DNA of 64,000 nt from Desulfovibrio sp. ZJ209. Lineage in GTDB: Bacteria; Desulfobacterota; Desulfovibrionia; Desulfovibrionales; Desulfovibrionaceae. Below the pieces are notes generated by a model that worked only from the letters and a program-made list of their open reading frames with translations, was not told where the DNA came from and did no database searches. Where the stretch lies: assembly GCF_011039135.1 (NCBI RefSeq), contig NZ_JAAKEJ010000005.1:160741-224740 (forward strand), read 5' to 3'. The translations under genes and the position numbers were made by a program. Positions 24,663 through 33,540 of the stretch are shown here, piece after piece (position 1 is the first letter of the stretch; each line of letters opens with the position of its first letter).

Positions 24663-25085
24663 CTACTTCACGTCGATGCCCATGCTCCGGGCGGTGCCCG
24701 CGATGGACTTCACGGCCGCCTCAAGGCTCGCCGCATTGAGGTCCGGCAGCTTGAGCTTGGCAATCTCTTCCACCTGGGCGTGGGTGAGGCTGCCCACCTT
24801 GTTGCGGTTGGGCTCGCCGGAACCTTTCTCGATCTTCGCCGCCTTCATGATCAGCACCGCCGCGGGCGGCGTCTTGGTGATGAAGGTGAAGGAACGGTCG
24901 GCATAGACGGTGATGACCACGGGGATGATCATCCCCTTCTGGTCCTGGGTGCGGGCATTGAATTCCTTGCAGAAGCCCATGATGTTCAGGCCGTGCTGGC
25001 CCAGGGCCGGGCCCACCGGGGGCGACGGATTGGCGGCGCCGGCAGGGATCTGCAACTTGATCTTGGCAACTTCTTTCTTGGCCAT
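24663..25085 (-). CDS. rplK: 50S ribosomal protein L11
   Basis: A 140-residue L11. [20 protein letters not shown] and the C-terminal RNA-binding segment ([18 protein letters not shown]) are typical. It binds the GTPase-associated 23S rRNA region and is needed for stringent-response signalling by RelA. It is 59 bp after nusG. Confidence 0.98.
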   Translation of the reverse strand: MAKKEVAKIKLQIPAGAANPSPPVGPALGQHGLNIMGFCKEFNARTQDQKGMIIPVVITVYADRSFTFITKTPPAAVLIMKAAKIEKGSGEPNRNKVGSLTHAQVEEIAKLKLPDLNAASLEAAVKSIAGTARSMGIDVK

Positions 25086-25144
25086 TTCTCACATCCTTCA
25101 TCATGAGGCGCGCCCCGTGGGGGACGCGCGGGGGAGGCCCGGGC

Positions 25145-25774
25145 CTAGCCCTTGGAGACCTGCCCGAAATCCAGCTCGACAGGGGTCTGGCGCCCGAAGA
25201 TGGACACCGAGACGCGCAGCTTGCCCTTGTCGTGGTTCACTTCCTCAACCACGCCATTGAAGCCGTCAAAAGGCCCTTCAATGACGCGCACATCATCGCC
25301 GACCTCAAAGTTGAACTTGGGCCGGGGCGTCTCCTGGCGCATCTCCATGAGCTTCAGGATGCGCTCGGCCTCGCCGTCGCGCATGGGCGCGGGGCGGTTC
25401 TTGCCGCCCACGAAGCCCGTGACCTTGGGGATGGACTGCACGAGATGCCAGGAAAGATCGGTCATGACCATGCGCACCATGATATAGCCGGGATAGAACT
25501 TGCGCGTGGTCGTGCGGGATTTTTCGCCGTGGCGGGAAGGCTCCTGCACCTTTTCGGTGGGCACCACCACTTCCTCGATGAGGCCCTGGTCCTGGCCGGT
25601 GCGCTGCATTTCGGCAATGGTCTTCTGCACACGCTGCTCAAAGCCCGAGTAGGTGTGCACGATGTACCAGCGCGCCCTTTTGCCGGCGGGCGTATCGGGA
25701 GCCGCCGTTTCCGGGTTTGCGGCCGCGGGCGCGGCCACCCCCTCGGGGGCGGTATCTGCGACGGAATCGTTCAT
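25145..25774 (-). CDS. nusG: Transcription termination/antitermination factor NusG
   Basis: A 209-residue NusG. An Ala/Pro-rich extension of about 35 residues precedes the NGN domain (WYIVHTYSGFEQRVQKTI, then FYPGYIMVRM and VTGFVG), and the C-terminal KOW domain holds VRVIEGPFDGFNGVVEEV. NusG binds RNA polymerase and links it to Rho or the ribosome. It follows secE by 8 bp, the normal order. The N-terminal extension is unusual but not unique. Confidence 0.97.
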   Translation of the reverse strand: MNDSVADTAPEGVAAPAAANPETAAPDTPAGKRARWYIVHTYSGFEQRVQKTIAEMQRTGQDQGLIEEVVVPTEKVQEPSRHGEKSRTTTRKFYPGYIMVRMVMTDLSWHLVQSIPKVTGFVGGKNRPAPMRDGEAERILKLMEMRQETPRPKFNFEVGDDVRVIEGPFDGFNGVVEEVNHDKGKLRVSVSIFGRQTPVELDFGQVSKG

Positions 25775-25782
25775 AGCGGCCT

Positions 25783-26022
25783 TCAGGACAGGATGGTCTT
25801 GATCAGGCTTGAGAGACCAAGGTCTATCAGGCCCAGAATGACGGCCATGACGGCCACGAAGCCCAGCACGGCGAGGGTCGCCTTGCGCGTCTCCTTGAGC
25901 GTGGGCCAGGTGACCTTGCGCAGCTCGGCTTTGGAGGCTTCCACATAGCGGATGAAGCGCGTGATGGGATTCGGCGCCGATTCGGCCCTGTCGTCCGCGG
26001 CCTGCGCCTGTTTCTTTGCCAT
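25783..26022 (-). CDS. secE: Preprotein translocase subunit SecE
   Basis: A 79-residue SecE with a single membrane segment near the C-terminus (LAVLGFVAVMAVILGLIDLG) and the conserved cytoplasmic motif ELRKVTWPTLKET. It stabilises SecY in the inner membrane. I prefer ATG 26022, which has a CGGGATG stretch upstream, over ATG 26031, where the G-rich part touches the start codon. It sits between tRNA-Trp and nusG, the usual place. Confidence 0.96.
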   Translation of the reverse strand: MAKKQAQAADDRAESAPNPITRFIRYVEASKAELRKVTWPTLKETRKATLAVLGFVAVMAVILGLIDLGLSSLIKTILS

Positions 26023-26047
26023 AGCGTGCATCCCGGAAGATAAAAAA

Positions 26048-26124
26048 TGGCAGGGCAGGAGGGATTCGAACCCCCAACTTGCGGTTTTGGAGACCGCCGC
26101 TCTAGCCGTTAGAGCTACTGCCCT
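26048..26124 (-). tRNA. tRNA-Trp (anticodon CCA)
   Basis: A complete cloverleaf: 7-bp acceptor AGGGCAG/CTGCCCT, anticodon loop CTCCAAA with CCA at 34-36, TTCGAAT-type T loop (GGTTCGAATCC), discriminator G and an encoded 3' CCA. It lies between rpmG and secE. Confidence 0.98.
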
Positions 26125-26169
26125 GCGCGCCGCCGGGAGAGGAAGGGACCCGCTCCCGGCGGAAAGTGA

Positions 26170-26319
26170 CTACCTGGTTTCGCGATGCACCGTGTGCTTC
26201 TTGTCCCAGGGGCAATACTTTTTCATTTCCAGACGCCCGGTGGTGTTCTTCTTGTTCTTCCGGGTGCTGTAGTTGCGCCGCTTGCACTCGGTGCAAGCCA
26301 GGATGACGTTGACTCTCAT
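26170..26319 (-). CDS. rpmG: 50S ribosomal protein L33
   Basis: A 49-residue L33 ([20 protein letters not shown], then [20 protein letters not shown]). The two Cys pairs, CxxC near residue 9 and a single Cys near 36, resemble the zinc-binding form, although the second pair is incomplete (CPWD). It is 4 bp after tuf and before tRNA-Trp, as in many bacteria. Confidence 0.95.
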   Translation of the reverse strand: MRVNVILACTECKRRNYSTRKNKKNTTGRLEMKKYCPWDKKHTVHRETR

Positions 26320-26323
26320 GGCC

Positions 26324-27517
26324 CTACTCGAGGATCTCGGTGACGACGCCGGAGCCCACCGTGCGGCCGCCTTCACGGATGGCGAAGCGCAGGCCCACTT
26401 CCATGGCGATGGGCGCGATGAGCTCGACGATGAACTGCGAGTTGTCGCCGGGCATGACCATTTCCACGCCTTCGGGCAGGTCGATGACGCCGGTGATGTC
26501 CGTGGTGCGGAAGTAGAACTGCGGACGGTAGCCGGAGAAGAACGGCGTGTGGCGGCCGCCTTCCTCCTTGGAGAGGACGTACACTTCGGCCTTGAACTTC
26601 TTGTGCGGCGTGATGGACTTGGGCGCCGCGAGCACCTGGCCGCGCTCCACCTCGTCACGCTTGGTGCCGCGCAGGAGCACGCCGATGTTATCGCCGGCCT
26701 GGCCCTGGTCGAGCAGCTTGCGGAACATTTCGACGCCCGTGCAGGTGGTCTTCTGGGTGGGCTTGATACCCACGATCTCCACTTCGTCGCCCACCTTGAT
26801 GACGCCGCGCTCCACACGGCCGGTCACCACGGTGCCGCGGCCGGAGATGGAGAACACGTCTTCGATGGGCATGAGGAAGGGCTTGTCGATGTCGCGCACC
26901 GGGTCGGGGATGAAGGAGTCGCAGGCTTCGAGCAGCTCGTCCACGCACTTGGCGGCCGGGTCGTCGGCCTTGTCGCACTCCAGCGCCTTGAGGGCGGAGC
27001 CGCGAATGACCGGCACCTCGTCGCCGGGGAAGTCGTACTGGGAGAGCAGTTCGCGCACTTCCAGCTCGACGAGCTCAAGCAGTTCCTCGTCGTCCACGAG
27101 GTCGCACTTGTTGAGGAAGACCACGAGCTGCGGCACGCCCACCTGGCGGGCGAGCAGGATATGCTCACGGGTCTGCGGCATGGGGCCGTCGGTGGCGGCC
27201 ACCACGAGGATGCCACCGTCCATCTGGGCGGCGCCGGTGATCATGTTCTTGATGTAGTCGGCGTGGCCGGGGCAGTCCACATGGGCGTAATGGCGCTTGG
27301 GCGTCTCGTATTCCACGTGGGCCGTGGCGATGGTGATGCCGCGTTCCTTTTCTTCGGGGGCCTTGTCGATCTCGTCATACGAGACGAAGCTGCCCTCGCC
27401 CTTGAGGCCGGCGATCTTGGTGATGGCCGCGGTGAGGGTGGTCTTGCCGTGGTCGATGTGGCCGATGGTGCCGATGTTGACATGCGGCTTCTTGCGTTCG
27501 TATTTCGCTTTGCCCAT
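26324..27517 (-). CDS. tuf: Translation elongation factor Tu
   Basis: A 397-residue EF-Tu. GTP-binding motifs are [10 protein letters not shown] (P loop, residue 18 on), DCPGHADY and NKCD, followed by the two beta-barrel domains. It delivers aminoacyl-tRNA to the ribosome. Three tRNA genes (Thr, Tyr, Gly) come first in the same unit and rpmG, tRNA-Trp, secE and nusG follow. The 164-bp gap before it may hold its own signals. Confidence 0.99.
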   Translation of the reverse strand: MGKAKYERKKPHVNIGTIGHIDHGKTTLTAAITKIAGLKGEGSFVSYDEIDKAPEEKERGITIATAHVEYETPKRHYAHVDCPGHADYIKNMITGAAQMDGGILVVAATDGPMPQTREHILLARQVGVPQLVVFLNKCDLVDDEELLELVELEVRELLSQYDFPGDEVPVIRGSALKALECDKADDPAAKCVDELLEACDSFIPDPVRDIDKPFLMPIEDVFSISGRGTVVTGRVERGVIKVGDEVEIVGIKPTQKTTCTGVEMFRKLLDQGQAGDNIGVLLRGTKRDEVERGQVLAAPKSITPHKKFKAEVYVLSKEEGGRHTPFFSGYRPQFYFRTTDITGVIDLPEGVEMVMPGDNSQFIVELIAPIAMEVGLRFAIREGGRTVGSGVVTEILE

Positions 27518-27681
27518 CTTACGTCTCCCTGGAAAAAAATTGCTGTTGCGGTTCCACTCCGCCGCTGCCGGAGGGGCAGGGGCGTCTTTCGCGTAACCAT
27601 GGGCGCATGGCGCCCGAATCTTTCCCTGTTCCCAGGGAAGCGCATTGGCGGGAGTCGGTACGGGGGGGAATCTTGCAGGAA

Positions 27682-27757
27682 TGGAGCGGGAAACGGGATT
27701 CGAACCCGCAACCCTCAGCTTGGAAGGCTGATGCTCTAGCCGTTGAGCTATTCCCGC
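27682..27757 (-). tRNA. tRNA-Gly (anticodon TCC)
   Basis: A complete cloverleaf of 76 bases: acceptor GCGGGAA/TTCCCGC, anticodon loop CTTCCAA with TCC, T loop GGTTCGAATCC and encoded CCA. It reads GGA/GGG codons. Confidence 0.98.
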
Positions 27758-27921
27758 ACAGTGGCGGCGCATTTTCGCGCACCGGGGCCTCAAGCCCCGG
27801 CGTCCGCCGCGCCGTAGTTCCCCGACAGTCGTCCTGTCTCCTACAGCCAAGGCAGCCAGTGTATCACCCCGCACGGCCTTTGGGGCCTTGCGCGGAAGCG
27901 GGCTTCCGCGATGTGCAGGGC

Positions 27922-28007
27922 TGGTGGAGGGGGGTGGATTTGAACCACCGAAGTCTTACGACGACAGATTTACAGTCTGTTCCCTTTGGCCACTCGGGAA
28001 CCCCTCC
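27922..28007 (-). tRNA. tRNA-Tyr (anticodon GTA)
   Basis: An 86-base class II tRNA with a long variable arm; acceptor GGAGGGG/CCCCTCC, anticodon loop CTGTAAA with GTA, T loop GGTTCAAATCC and encoded CCA. Confidence 0.98.
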
Positions 28008-28052
28008 CCACAGTGCCGCAAAAGCCGCTCGGGCTTTTGTTCAGCGTCTCGT

Positions 28053-28128
28053 GGAGCTGGCGATGGGACTCGAACCCGCAACCTGCTGATTACAAATCAG
28101 CTGCTCTGCCAGTTGAGCTACGCCAGCG
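28053..28128 (-). tRNA. tRNA-Thr (anticodon TGT)
   Basis: A complete cloverleaf of 76 bases: acceptor GCTGGCG/CGCCAGC, anticodon loop TTTGTAA with TGT, T loop GGTTCGAGTCC and encoded CCA. It is the first gene of the tRNA-tuf-ribosomal unit. Confidence 0.98.
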
Positions 28129-28138
28129 GCAAGTTGCT

Positions 28139-28167
28139 TTCTTAACCGCTTTCCCTTTTCTTGGCAA
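28139..28167 (-). promoter_or_regulatory. Promoter of the tRNA-tuf-secE-nusG-rpl unit
   Basis: TTGCCA and TAAGAA on the - strand are 17 bases apart, and transcription would start 4-6 bases before tRNA-Thr. Fits a strong stable-RNA promoter placed tightly on the first tRNA. Confidence 0.7.
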
Positions 28168-28204
28168 GTAAAAAATATCTTTTCCGCCGCGGGAGCTTAA
28201 TGCG

Positions 28205-29083
28205 TCAGCCGAGGCGCCCAAAAGTGCAGCGCTCGAGGCCCGCGAGGTCGCGCCGCGTCCCGATGCCCGTAAAGCCCTGCTGCGCCAGCAGGCCGCGCAC
28301 GGGCGGCCCCTGGCCGGCGCCATGCTCGAGGATGACGAGGCCGCCCCACCTGAGCAGCCGCCGGGCCGCTTCGCCCACGGCCGCGAGATGCGCAAGGCCA
28401 TCCGCCGGCGAAAACAGCGCGGATGCCGGCTCGAAGCGGAGCACCTCGTCCATGACGCAGCCCCGCTCCCGTTCACTTATATAAGGAGGATTGCTGATGA
28501 CGAGATCCAACGCGCCTGCCCGCAGCGGCGGGGCGAAGAGGTCGGCGCGCAGCAGTGCCAGCCGGCTGGCCCCGTGCTCCGGGCCCTCCCCGGCGCCCTC
28601 CCCCGCGAGGAGTTGCGCGGCATTCTCCCGGACAACCGCAAGCGCCTCGGCGCTCTTTTCCAGCAGGACGCCGCGCCACAGCGGGCGCTCGCAGGCGAGG
28701 GTGACGCCGATTGAGCCGCTGCCCGTGCCCATGTCCGCGAACAGGAGCGGGCCTGTGGGCAAGAGCTCCAGCGCCGTCTCCACCAGAAGCTCGGTTTCCG
28801 GCCGCGGCACCAGCGTATGCCGCGTGACGCGGAAATCGCGGCCGAAAAATTCCCGCGTGCCCGTGATGTGCGCCAGGGGCTCGCCCGTGGCGCGCCGCGC
28901 TGCCAGGGCCATAAGCCGCGCCGCCTCGGCGTCGTCCAGCTCCCGCTCCGGCGCCAGCGCCACGCCGAGCTTGGTGAGCCCCAGCGCATGCGCGCAGAGC
29001 AGGCGCGCGCAAAGGCGGGGGCTGTCCACCCCCGCCTCTGTCAACTGCCGGGCGATCTTTCGCTCGTATTCGCCAAGGCGCAT
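28205..29083 (-). CDS. prmC: Release factor glutamine N5-methyltransferase
   Basis: A 292-residue PrmC (HemK). The catalytic NPPY motif (LVISNPPYISERE, near residue 195) binds the glutamine side chain; FADMGTGSGSIGVTLA is the SAM-binding motif I, and an N-terminal helical domain recognises the release factor. It methylates the GGQ glutamine of RF1 and RF2. It is 9 bp after lon; its usual partner prfA is not next to it here. Confidence 0.94.
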   Translation of the reverse strand: MRLGEYERKIARQLTEAGVDSPRLCARLLCAHALGLTKLGVALAPERELDDAEAARLMALAARRATGEPLAHITGTREFFGRDFRVTRHTLVPRPETELLVETALELLPTGPLLFADMGTGSGSIGVTLACERPLWRGVLLEKSAEALAVVRENAAQLLAGEGAGEGPEHGASRLALLRADLFAPPLRAGALDLVISNPPYISERERGCVMDEVLRFEPASALFSPADGLAHLAAVGEAARRLLRWGGLVILEHGAGQGPPVRGLLAQQGFTGIGTRRDLAGLERCTFGRLG

Positions 29084-29092
29084 GGCCGTGTC

Positions 29093-31690
29093 TCAGGCCG
29101 AGGGCCTGTCGGGCAGCCGCGTGGCCGGGGCGCGCCGCCTGGGCGGCGCCGGGGGCACGGCCTCCTTGCGCTTCTTTTCTGCGGGCGCCTTTTCGCCGCA
29201 TGTGCTGGCGGGCTTGGCGCTGTTGCCGGCCAAAGCTCCGCCGGCGAAGGCCAGGGAGAGCACTTCGTCATACTTGCGCACGGGATGCACCTTGATGCGC
29301 TTCAGCAGCTCCCTGGGCACGTCTTCCAGATCCTTCACGTTCTGGTGCGGGATGATGACATGCCTGAGGCCGCGCGCCACGCCGGCGAGGATCTTTTCCT
29401 TGATACCGCCCACGGGGAGCACCCGGCCGCGCAGGGTGATCTCGCCGGTCATGCACAGGTCCGCGCGGGCCGGCTGCCCGGTGAGCGCGGAAATGAGCGC
29501 CGTGGTGAGCGTCACGCCCGCCGAGGGACCGTCCTTGGGCGTGGCGCCCGCGGGCACATGAATGTGGATGTCGCGCCGGGCGGCAAAGGCCGGGTCGAGC
29601 CCGAGCACATCCGCCCGGGAGCGGATATAGCTCATGGCTGCCTGCGCGCTCTCCTTCATGACATCGCCGAGCTGCCCTGTCAGCAGGAGCGCGCCCTTGC
29701 CCTTGACGGCCGAGGCCTCCACGGTCAGCACCTCGCCGCCGGCCGGCGTCCAGGCGAGGCCGAGCGCCATGCCGGGCTCGAGCTCGGCCTCGCTCTCGTC
29801 TTCCAGAAAGCGCGGCGCGCCCAGCAATTTCTCCACTTCCGCCGGGCTGACGCGGAAGGGCCCCTTTGCCCCTTGGGCCTTGCGCCGCGCCAGCTTGCGG
29901 CACACGGCGCCGAGCTCGCGCTCAAGGTTGCGCACGCCGGCCTCGCGCGTGTATTCGGCGATGATCTTGTCGAGGGCCGCGTCCGAGAGGCGCACGTCGC
30001 CCTCCTTGAGGCCCGTGTCCTCCACGCGCTTGGGCAACAGGTGCCGCTTGCCGATCTCGGCCTTTTCCTGCCGCGTGTAGCCCGGGAGCGTGATGACCTC
30101 CATGCGGTCGCGCAGGGCCGCGGGGATGGAATCCACGTGGTTCGCCGTGCAGATGAAGAGCACGCGCGAGAGGTCGAAGGGCACGTTGAGGTAATGGTCG
30201 CTGAAGGTGTTGTTCTGCTCCGGGTCGAGCACCTCCAAAAGCGCCGAGGAGGGGTCGCCGCGGAAGTCCGCGCCGAGCTTGTCCACCTCGTCCAGCACCA
30301 TGACCGGGTTGCGCGTGCCGGCCTGGCGCAGGGCCTGGAGGATGCGGCCGGGCATGGCGCCGATATAGGTGCGCCGGTGCCCGCGGATCTCGGCCTCGTC
30401 GTGCATGCCGCCCAAGGAGAGGCGCTGGAACTTGCGCCCGAGGGCGCGCGCGATGGACCGGCCGAGCGAGGTCTTGCCCACGCCCGGAGGGCCGGAGAAG
30501 CAGAGGATGCTGCCCTTGGAACGCGGGTTGAGCTTGCGCACGCTCAAGAATTCGAGGATGCGCTCCTTGACCTTCTCGAGCCCGCAATGGTCCTCGTCGA
30601 GGATGTCGCGCGCGCGGGCGATGTCGAGCCGGTCGCGGGACTGCTTCTTCCACGGCAGGTCGGCGAGCCATTCCAGATAGGATCTCAGCACGGACGCCTC
30701 GGAGGAATCCGCGTGCATGGTGGAAAGGCGCCTGAGCTGCCGGTCGGCCTCGGTGCGCGCCTCGCCGCTGAGGCCGGCCTTGTCCAGCGCCGCCTTGAGG
30801 CTCGCGAGGTCGTCGTCGGCATCGTCCTCGCCGTCGCCGAGCTCGTGGCGGATGGCCTTGAGCTGTTCGCGCAGGAAATATTCCTTCTGCGCCTTGTCCA
30901 TGCCCTCGCGGGCCGCGCCCTGAATGCGCGCCTGCACGGTGGCCACCTCGAGCTCGTGCTGCAGGCGCTCATGCACGAGGCGCAGGCGCTCCAGCGGGTC
31001 CCCGGCTTCGAGGATGGCCTGCGCCTCCGCCATCTTCATGTGCAGGTTGGCGGCGATGATGTCCGCGAGGCGCCCGGGGTCGTCCACGCCCTGGAGCACG
31101 CCGAGGATGTCCGGCGAGGAGATGCCCCTGAGCGAGAGCACCTTCTCGCTCTGCTCGCGCACGGACCGCAACAGCGCCTCCACGTCCGCGCCAGCGGGCA
31201 CGGGCGCCTCGGCCACATGCTCCACGCGGGCCTCGAGGAAGGGCTCGGCCTGGCGGTACCCGGCCACGCGCGCGCGGCTCACGCCCTGCACCAGCACCTT
31301 GATGCGGCCGTCCGGCATCTTGAGCATGCGCATGACCTGCACCACGGTGCCGGTCTGGTAAAGGTCGGCCGGGCCGGGGTCCTCCACGCCCTCCTCGCGC
31401 TGGGCCACCACGAGCAGCTGGCGCCCGCGGCGCACCGCGGCCTCCACGGCCCTGACGGATTTTTCGCGGCTGATGAAGAGCGGCAGGATCATGTAGTTGA
31501 ACACCACCACGTCGCGCACGGGCAGCACGGGCAGCACGGGCGGCAGTGGCCGGTCAGCGGCCGGGCCGTCCCCCTCCCCGGGGGCGGCAGCGGCGCCCGG
31601 GGCGGCATCGGCGGCGGGAGCCGTCCGGGCGGCGTCGAGATCTTCCGCGCCGTCCGGGAAGATGGCGGGATCTTTGGTATCTTCGGTCAT
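29093..31690 (-). CDS. lon: ATP-dependent Lon protease
   Basis: An 865-residue Lon. Order: a Pro/Ala-rich N-terminal extension (about 1-55), the substrate-binding LON domain ([19 protein letters not shown]), the AAA+ module with Walker [14 protein letters not shown] near 400, and the serine protease domain with DGPSAGV (catalytic Ser near 723) and [10 protein letters not shown] (Lys near 765). A basic, Pro/Arg-rich tail of about 40 residues follows. It degrades damaged and regulatory proteins in the cytoplasm. ATG 31690 has an AGGGGG site; radC is 16 bp upstream and prmC 9 bp downstream, so the three form an operon. Confidence 0.96.
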   Translation of the reverse strand: MTEDTKDPAIFPDGAEDLDAARTAPAADAAPGAAAAPGEGDGPAADRPLPPVLPVLPVRDVVVFNYMILPLFISREKSVRAVEAAVRRGRQLLVVAQREEGVEDPGPADLYQTGTVVQVMRMLKMPDGRIKVLVQGVSRARVAGYRQAEPFLEARVEHVAEAPVPAGADVEALLRSVREQSEKVLSLRGISSPDILGVLQGVDDPGRLADIIAANLHMKMAEAQAILEAGDPLERLRLVHERLQHELEVATVQARIQGAAREGMDKAQKEYFLREQLKAIRHELGDGEDDADDDLASLKAALDKAGLSGEARTEADRQLRRLSTMHADSSEASVLRSYLEWLADLPWKKQSRDRLDIARARDILDEDHCGLEKVKERILEFLSVRKLNPRSKGSILCFSGPPGVGKTSLGRSIARALGRKFQRLSLGGMHDEAEIRGHRRTYIGAMPGRILQALRQAGTRNPVMVLDEVDKLGADFRGDPSSALLEVLDPEQNNTFSDHYLNVPFDLSRVLFICTANHVDSIPAALRDRMEVITLPGYTRQEKAEIGKRHLLPKRVEDTGLKEGDVRLSDAALDKIIAEYTREAGVRNLERELGAVCRKLARRKAQGAKGPFRVSPAEVEKLLGAPRFLEDESEAELEPGMALGLAWTPAGGEVLTVEASAVKGKGALLLTGQLGDVMKESAQAAMSYIRSRADVLGLDPAFAARRDIHIHVPAGATPKDGPSAGVTLTTALISALTGQPARADLCMTGEITLRGRVLPVGGIKEKILAGVARGLRHVIIPHQNVKDLEDVPRELLKRIKVHPVRKYDEVLSLAFAGGALAGNSAKPASTCGEKAPAEKKRKEAVPPAPPRRRAPATRLPDRPSA

Positions 31691-31706
31691 TTTTCCCCCT
31701 GAAAAC

Positions 31707-32399
31707 TCAGAGAACCTTGCACTGGGTGATGCTGTAGCAGTCGCCCTCGGTGACGATGACATGGTCCACGAAACGGAGGCCGAGGCGCGGGGCGAGGCGT
31801 TGCAGCTCCGCCGTGAGCGCCAGGTCGGGTTGCGAGGGCCACGCGTCGCCGCCCGGGTGGTTGTGCACGAGGATGATGCCGCTCGCCCTGCGCAGGAGGG
31901 CGCTTTCCAGCACGTTGCGCGGCTGGAGGGGCACGGCGCTCACGCCGCCGTGGGAGAGGCGCTCCCACGCGAGGAGGCGGTTCGCCCCGTCCACCAGCGC
32001 GATCCAGCATTCCTCGTGCGGCGAGGCGCACAGGCGCTCGCGCGCCATGCGGGCCACGGCCTCTGGCGTGCCGAGCTGCTTGCGTTGCCTGAGCGGCGCG
32101 GAAGCGCGCCGGGCCAGCACCTCGCGCAGGACCTGCCAGAACGCCAGGAGCCCCGGCCCGAAGCCCGGTACCTGCGTTAGCTCGTCGGGCCTCGCGTCCA
32201 GCACGCCGCGGATGGTCTCGAAGCGGCGCAGCAGCTCGCGCGCCAGCGGCTTGGTATCCGTGCGGCGCAGGGCATAGCCCAAGAGGAGCTCCAGCACCTC
32301 ATAATCGGCCACGGCGAGCGGTTCGCGGGCAAGCCTTTCGCGGAGCCGGGCGCGGTGCCCGGTATGGGTCGGCGGTGGGGCCTTGGGGCCGGCTGACAT
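31707..32399 (-). CDS. radC: RadC/JAMM-domain protein
   Basis: A 230-residue RadC. The N-terminal helix-hairpin-helix part ([18 protein letters not shown]) is followed by the JAMM-type metal site [15 protein letters not shown] (His-X-His...Asp) in the C-terminal half. RadC proteins were linked to DNA repair, but their true role remains unclear; the fold suggests a metallo-isopeptidase or nuclease-like function. The start at 32399 has a CAGGA stretch upstream. It is followed at once by lon. Confidence 0.93.
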   Translation of the reverse strand: MSAGPKAPPPTHTGHRARLRERLAREPLAVADYEVLELLLGYALRRTDTKPLARELLRRFETIRGVLDARPDELTQVPGFGPGLLAFWQVLREVLARRASAPLRQRKQLGTPEAVARMARERLCASPHEECWIALVDGANRLLAWERLSHGGVSAVPLQPRNVLESALLRRASGIILVHNHPGGDAWPSQPDLALTAELQRLAPRLGLRFVDHVIVTEGDCYSITQCKVL

Positions 32400-32501
32400 A
32401 GAGTAAGCAGTCCTGGGGGTTTGACAAGAGCGCTTTCGGGGGAAGAAGGGCCTGTCTACCGCACTTCCGCCCAAAAGCAAAGAAGGGGACGTGGGGGGGG
32501 A

Positions 32502-33533
32502 TTAGGCCCGGCGCGGCGGCGCGCAGAGCGCGGTCATGGCGGCGGCAAGGCTTTCCAGCGACTGCGAAGGGCTCCGCCGCCCGCTCTTGACCTGCCATTC
32601 CGCATCGGCGAGCGCCGCGAAACCCCGCGCCAAGCCGGCGGCGCCCAGGCGCTGGGCGAGGGCGCGCTTGAAGGAGGCGTCCGAGGGGTGCAGCCGCACC
32701 TCCTCGCCCGCCAGGAGCTGCCAGAGCAGGCGCCATTCGCGCGCCAGGAGCGCGAGGAGGGAAAAGAGCAGCCGGTCGCCGTCCTCGCTGCGCGCAAGCT
32801 CGCGCCACACGCCCGCGAGGTCGCCGCTCTCCATGCGCCGGATGCAGGCGAAGACATTGCATTCCGGCGTCCAGCCGCCGGCGGCGGTCATGGCGGAGGT
32901 TACGGGCGCGTCGCCGGCCATGAGCCTGAGCTTGGCGAGCTCGTTCTCGATGGCGAGGCCGTCCGGCGGCACCGAGGCGCAGAACTGTTCCAGCGCCTGC
33001 GGCTCGAAGGCGAGGCCAATGGCGCGGGCGCGCTCGCGCACATGGCGGGGCACGTCGCGCTCGGCGAGGCCCTCGCCGCGCCACACCCAGCCGCGCCCGT
33101 CGGCAAAGGCGAAGCAGCGCAGGCGGGTGATATGGGCCGGGATCTTGGGGCGGCGCTTCTCCCACTCGCCCTCGAGGCAGAAGACGGGCCACACGCGCGC
33201 CGAGGGCCGGGCGATGGCCCGGGAGAGCTTTTTCCACACGGCCGCGGGCCAGAGCTGCGCCTGCCGTACCACCACGGCGCGGGAGGCGCCGAAGAGCTCC
33301 TCGAGGCTCAAAAGCTCCCAGAAACGCGGCGGCGGCTCCTCGTCACCCCAGAAGACATGGCGCTCCCACTGGCCGCGCTCCGGCGGGCAGGCGGCGAGCG
33401 CGTCGTCAAGGGCGCGGCGCAGCATGTGCCCGTCAGGGCAGACGAGGAAGCTGAAGCCCGGCTTTTCCCCGCCCGTGACGGGCGCCGCCCCCTTGGCCGG
33501 CCCCGGGCCGGGCATGTGCGCGGGGCCTGCCAT
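32502..33533 (-). CDS. holA: DNA polymerase III delta subunit (clamp loader)
   Basis: A 343-residue protein with the general form of HolA: an N-terminal degenerate AAA+ domain (FLVCPDGHMLRRALDDALAA, LLSLEELFGASRAVVV) and a C-terminal helical domain (LLARSEDGDRLLFSLLALLA-like sequence, WRLLWQLLAGEE). Delta opens the sliding clamp. It starts 7 bp after leuS, the same neighbour as in many genomes (leuS-lptE-holA). ATG 33533 is favoured; ATG 33515 is possible. A run of eight G/C lies right after the stop. Confidence 0.85.
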   Translation of the reverse strand: MAGPAHMPGPGPAKGAAPVTGGEKPGFSFLVCPDGHMLRRALDDALAACPPERGQWERHVFWGDEEPPPRFWELLSLEELFGASRAVVVRQAQLWPAAVWKKLSRAIARPSARVWPVFCLEGEWEKRRPKIPAHITRLRCFAFADGRGWVWRGEGLAERDVPRHVRERARAIGLAFEPQALEQFCASVPPDGLAIENELAKLRLMAGDAPVTSAMTAAGGWTPECNVFACIRRMESGDLAGVWRELARSEDGDRLLFSLLALLAREWRLLWQLLAGEEVRLHPSDASFKRALAQRLGAAGLARGFAALADAEWQVKSGRRSPSQSLESLAAAMTALCAPPRRA

Positions 33534-33540
33534 GCGCGGC

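Noticed and set aside
28817..31702. Open frame of about 960 codons on the + strand opposite lon and prmC
   Set aside because: Antisense shadow; no recognisable domain.
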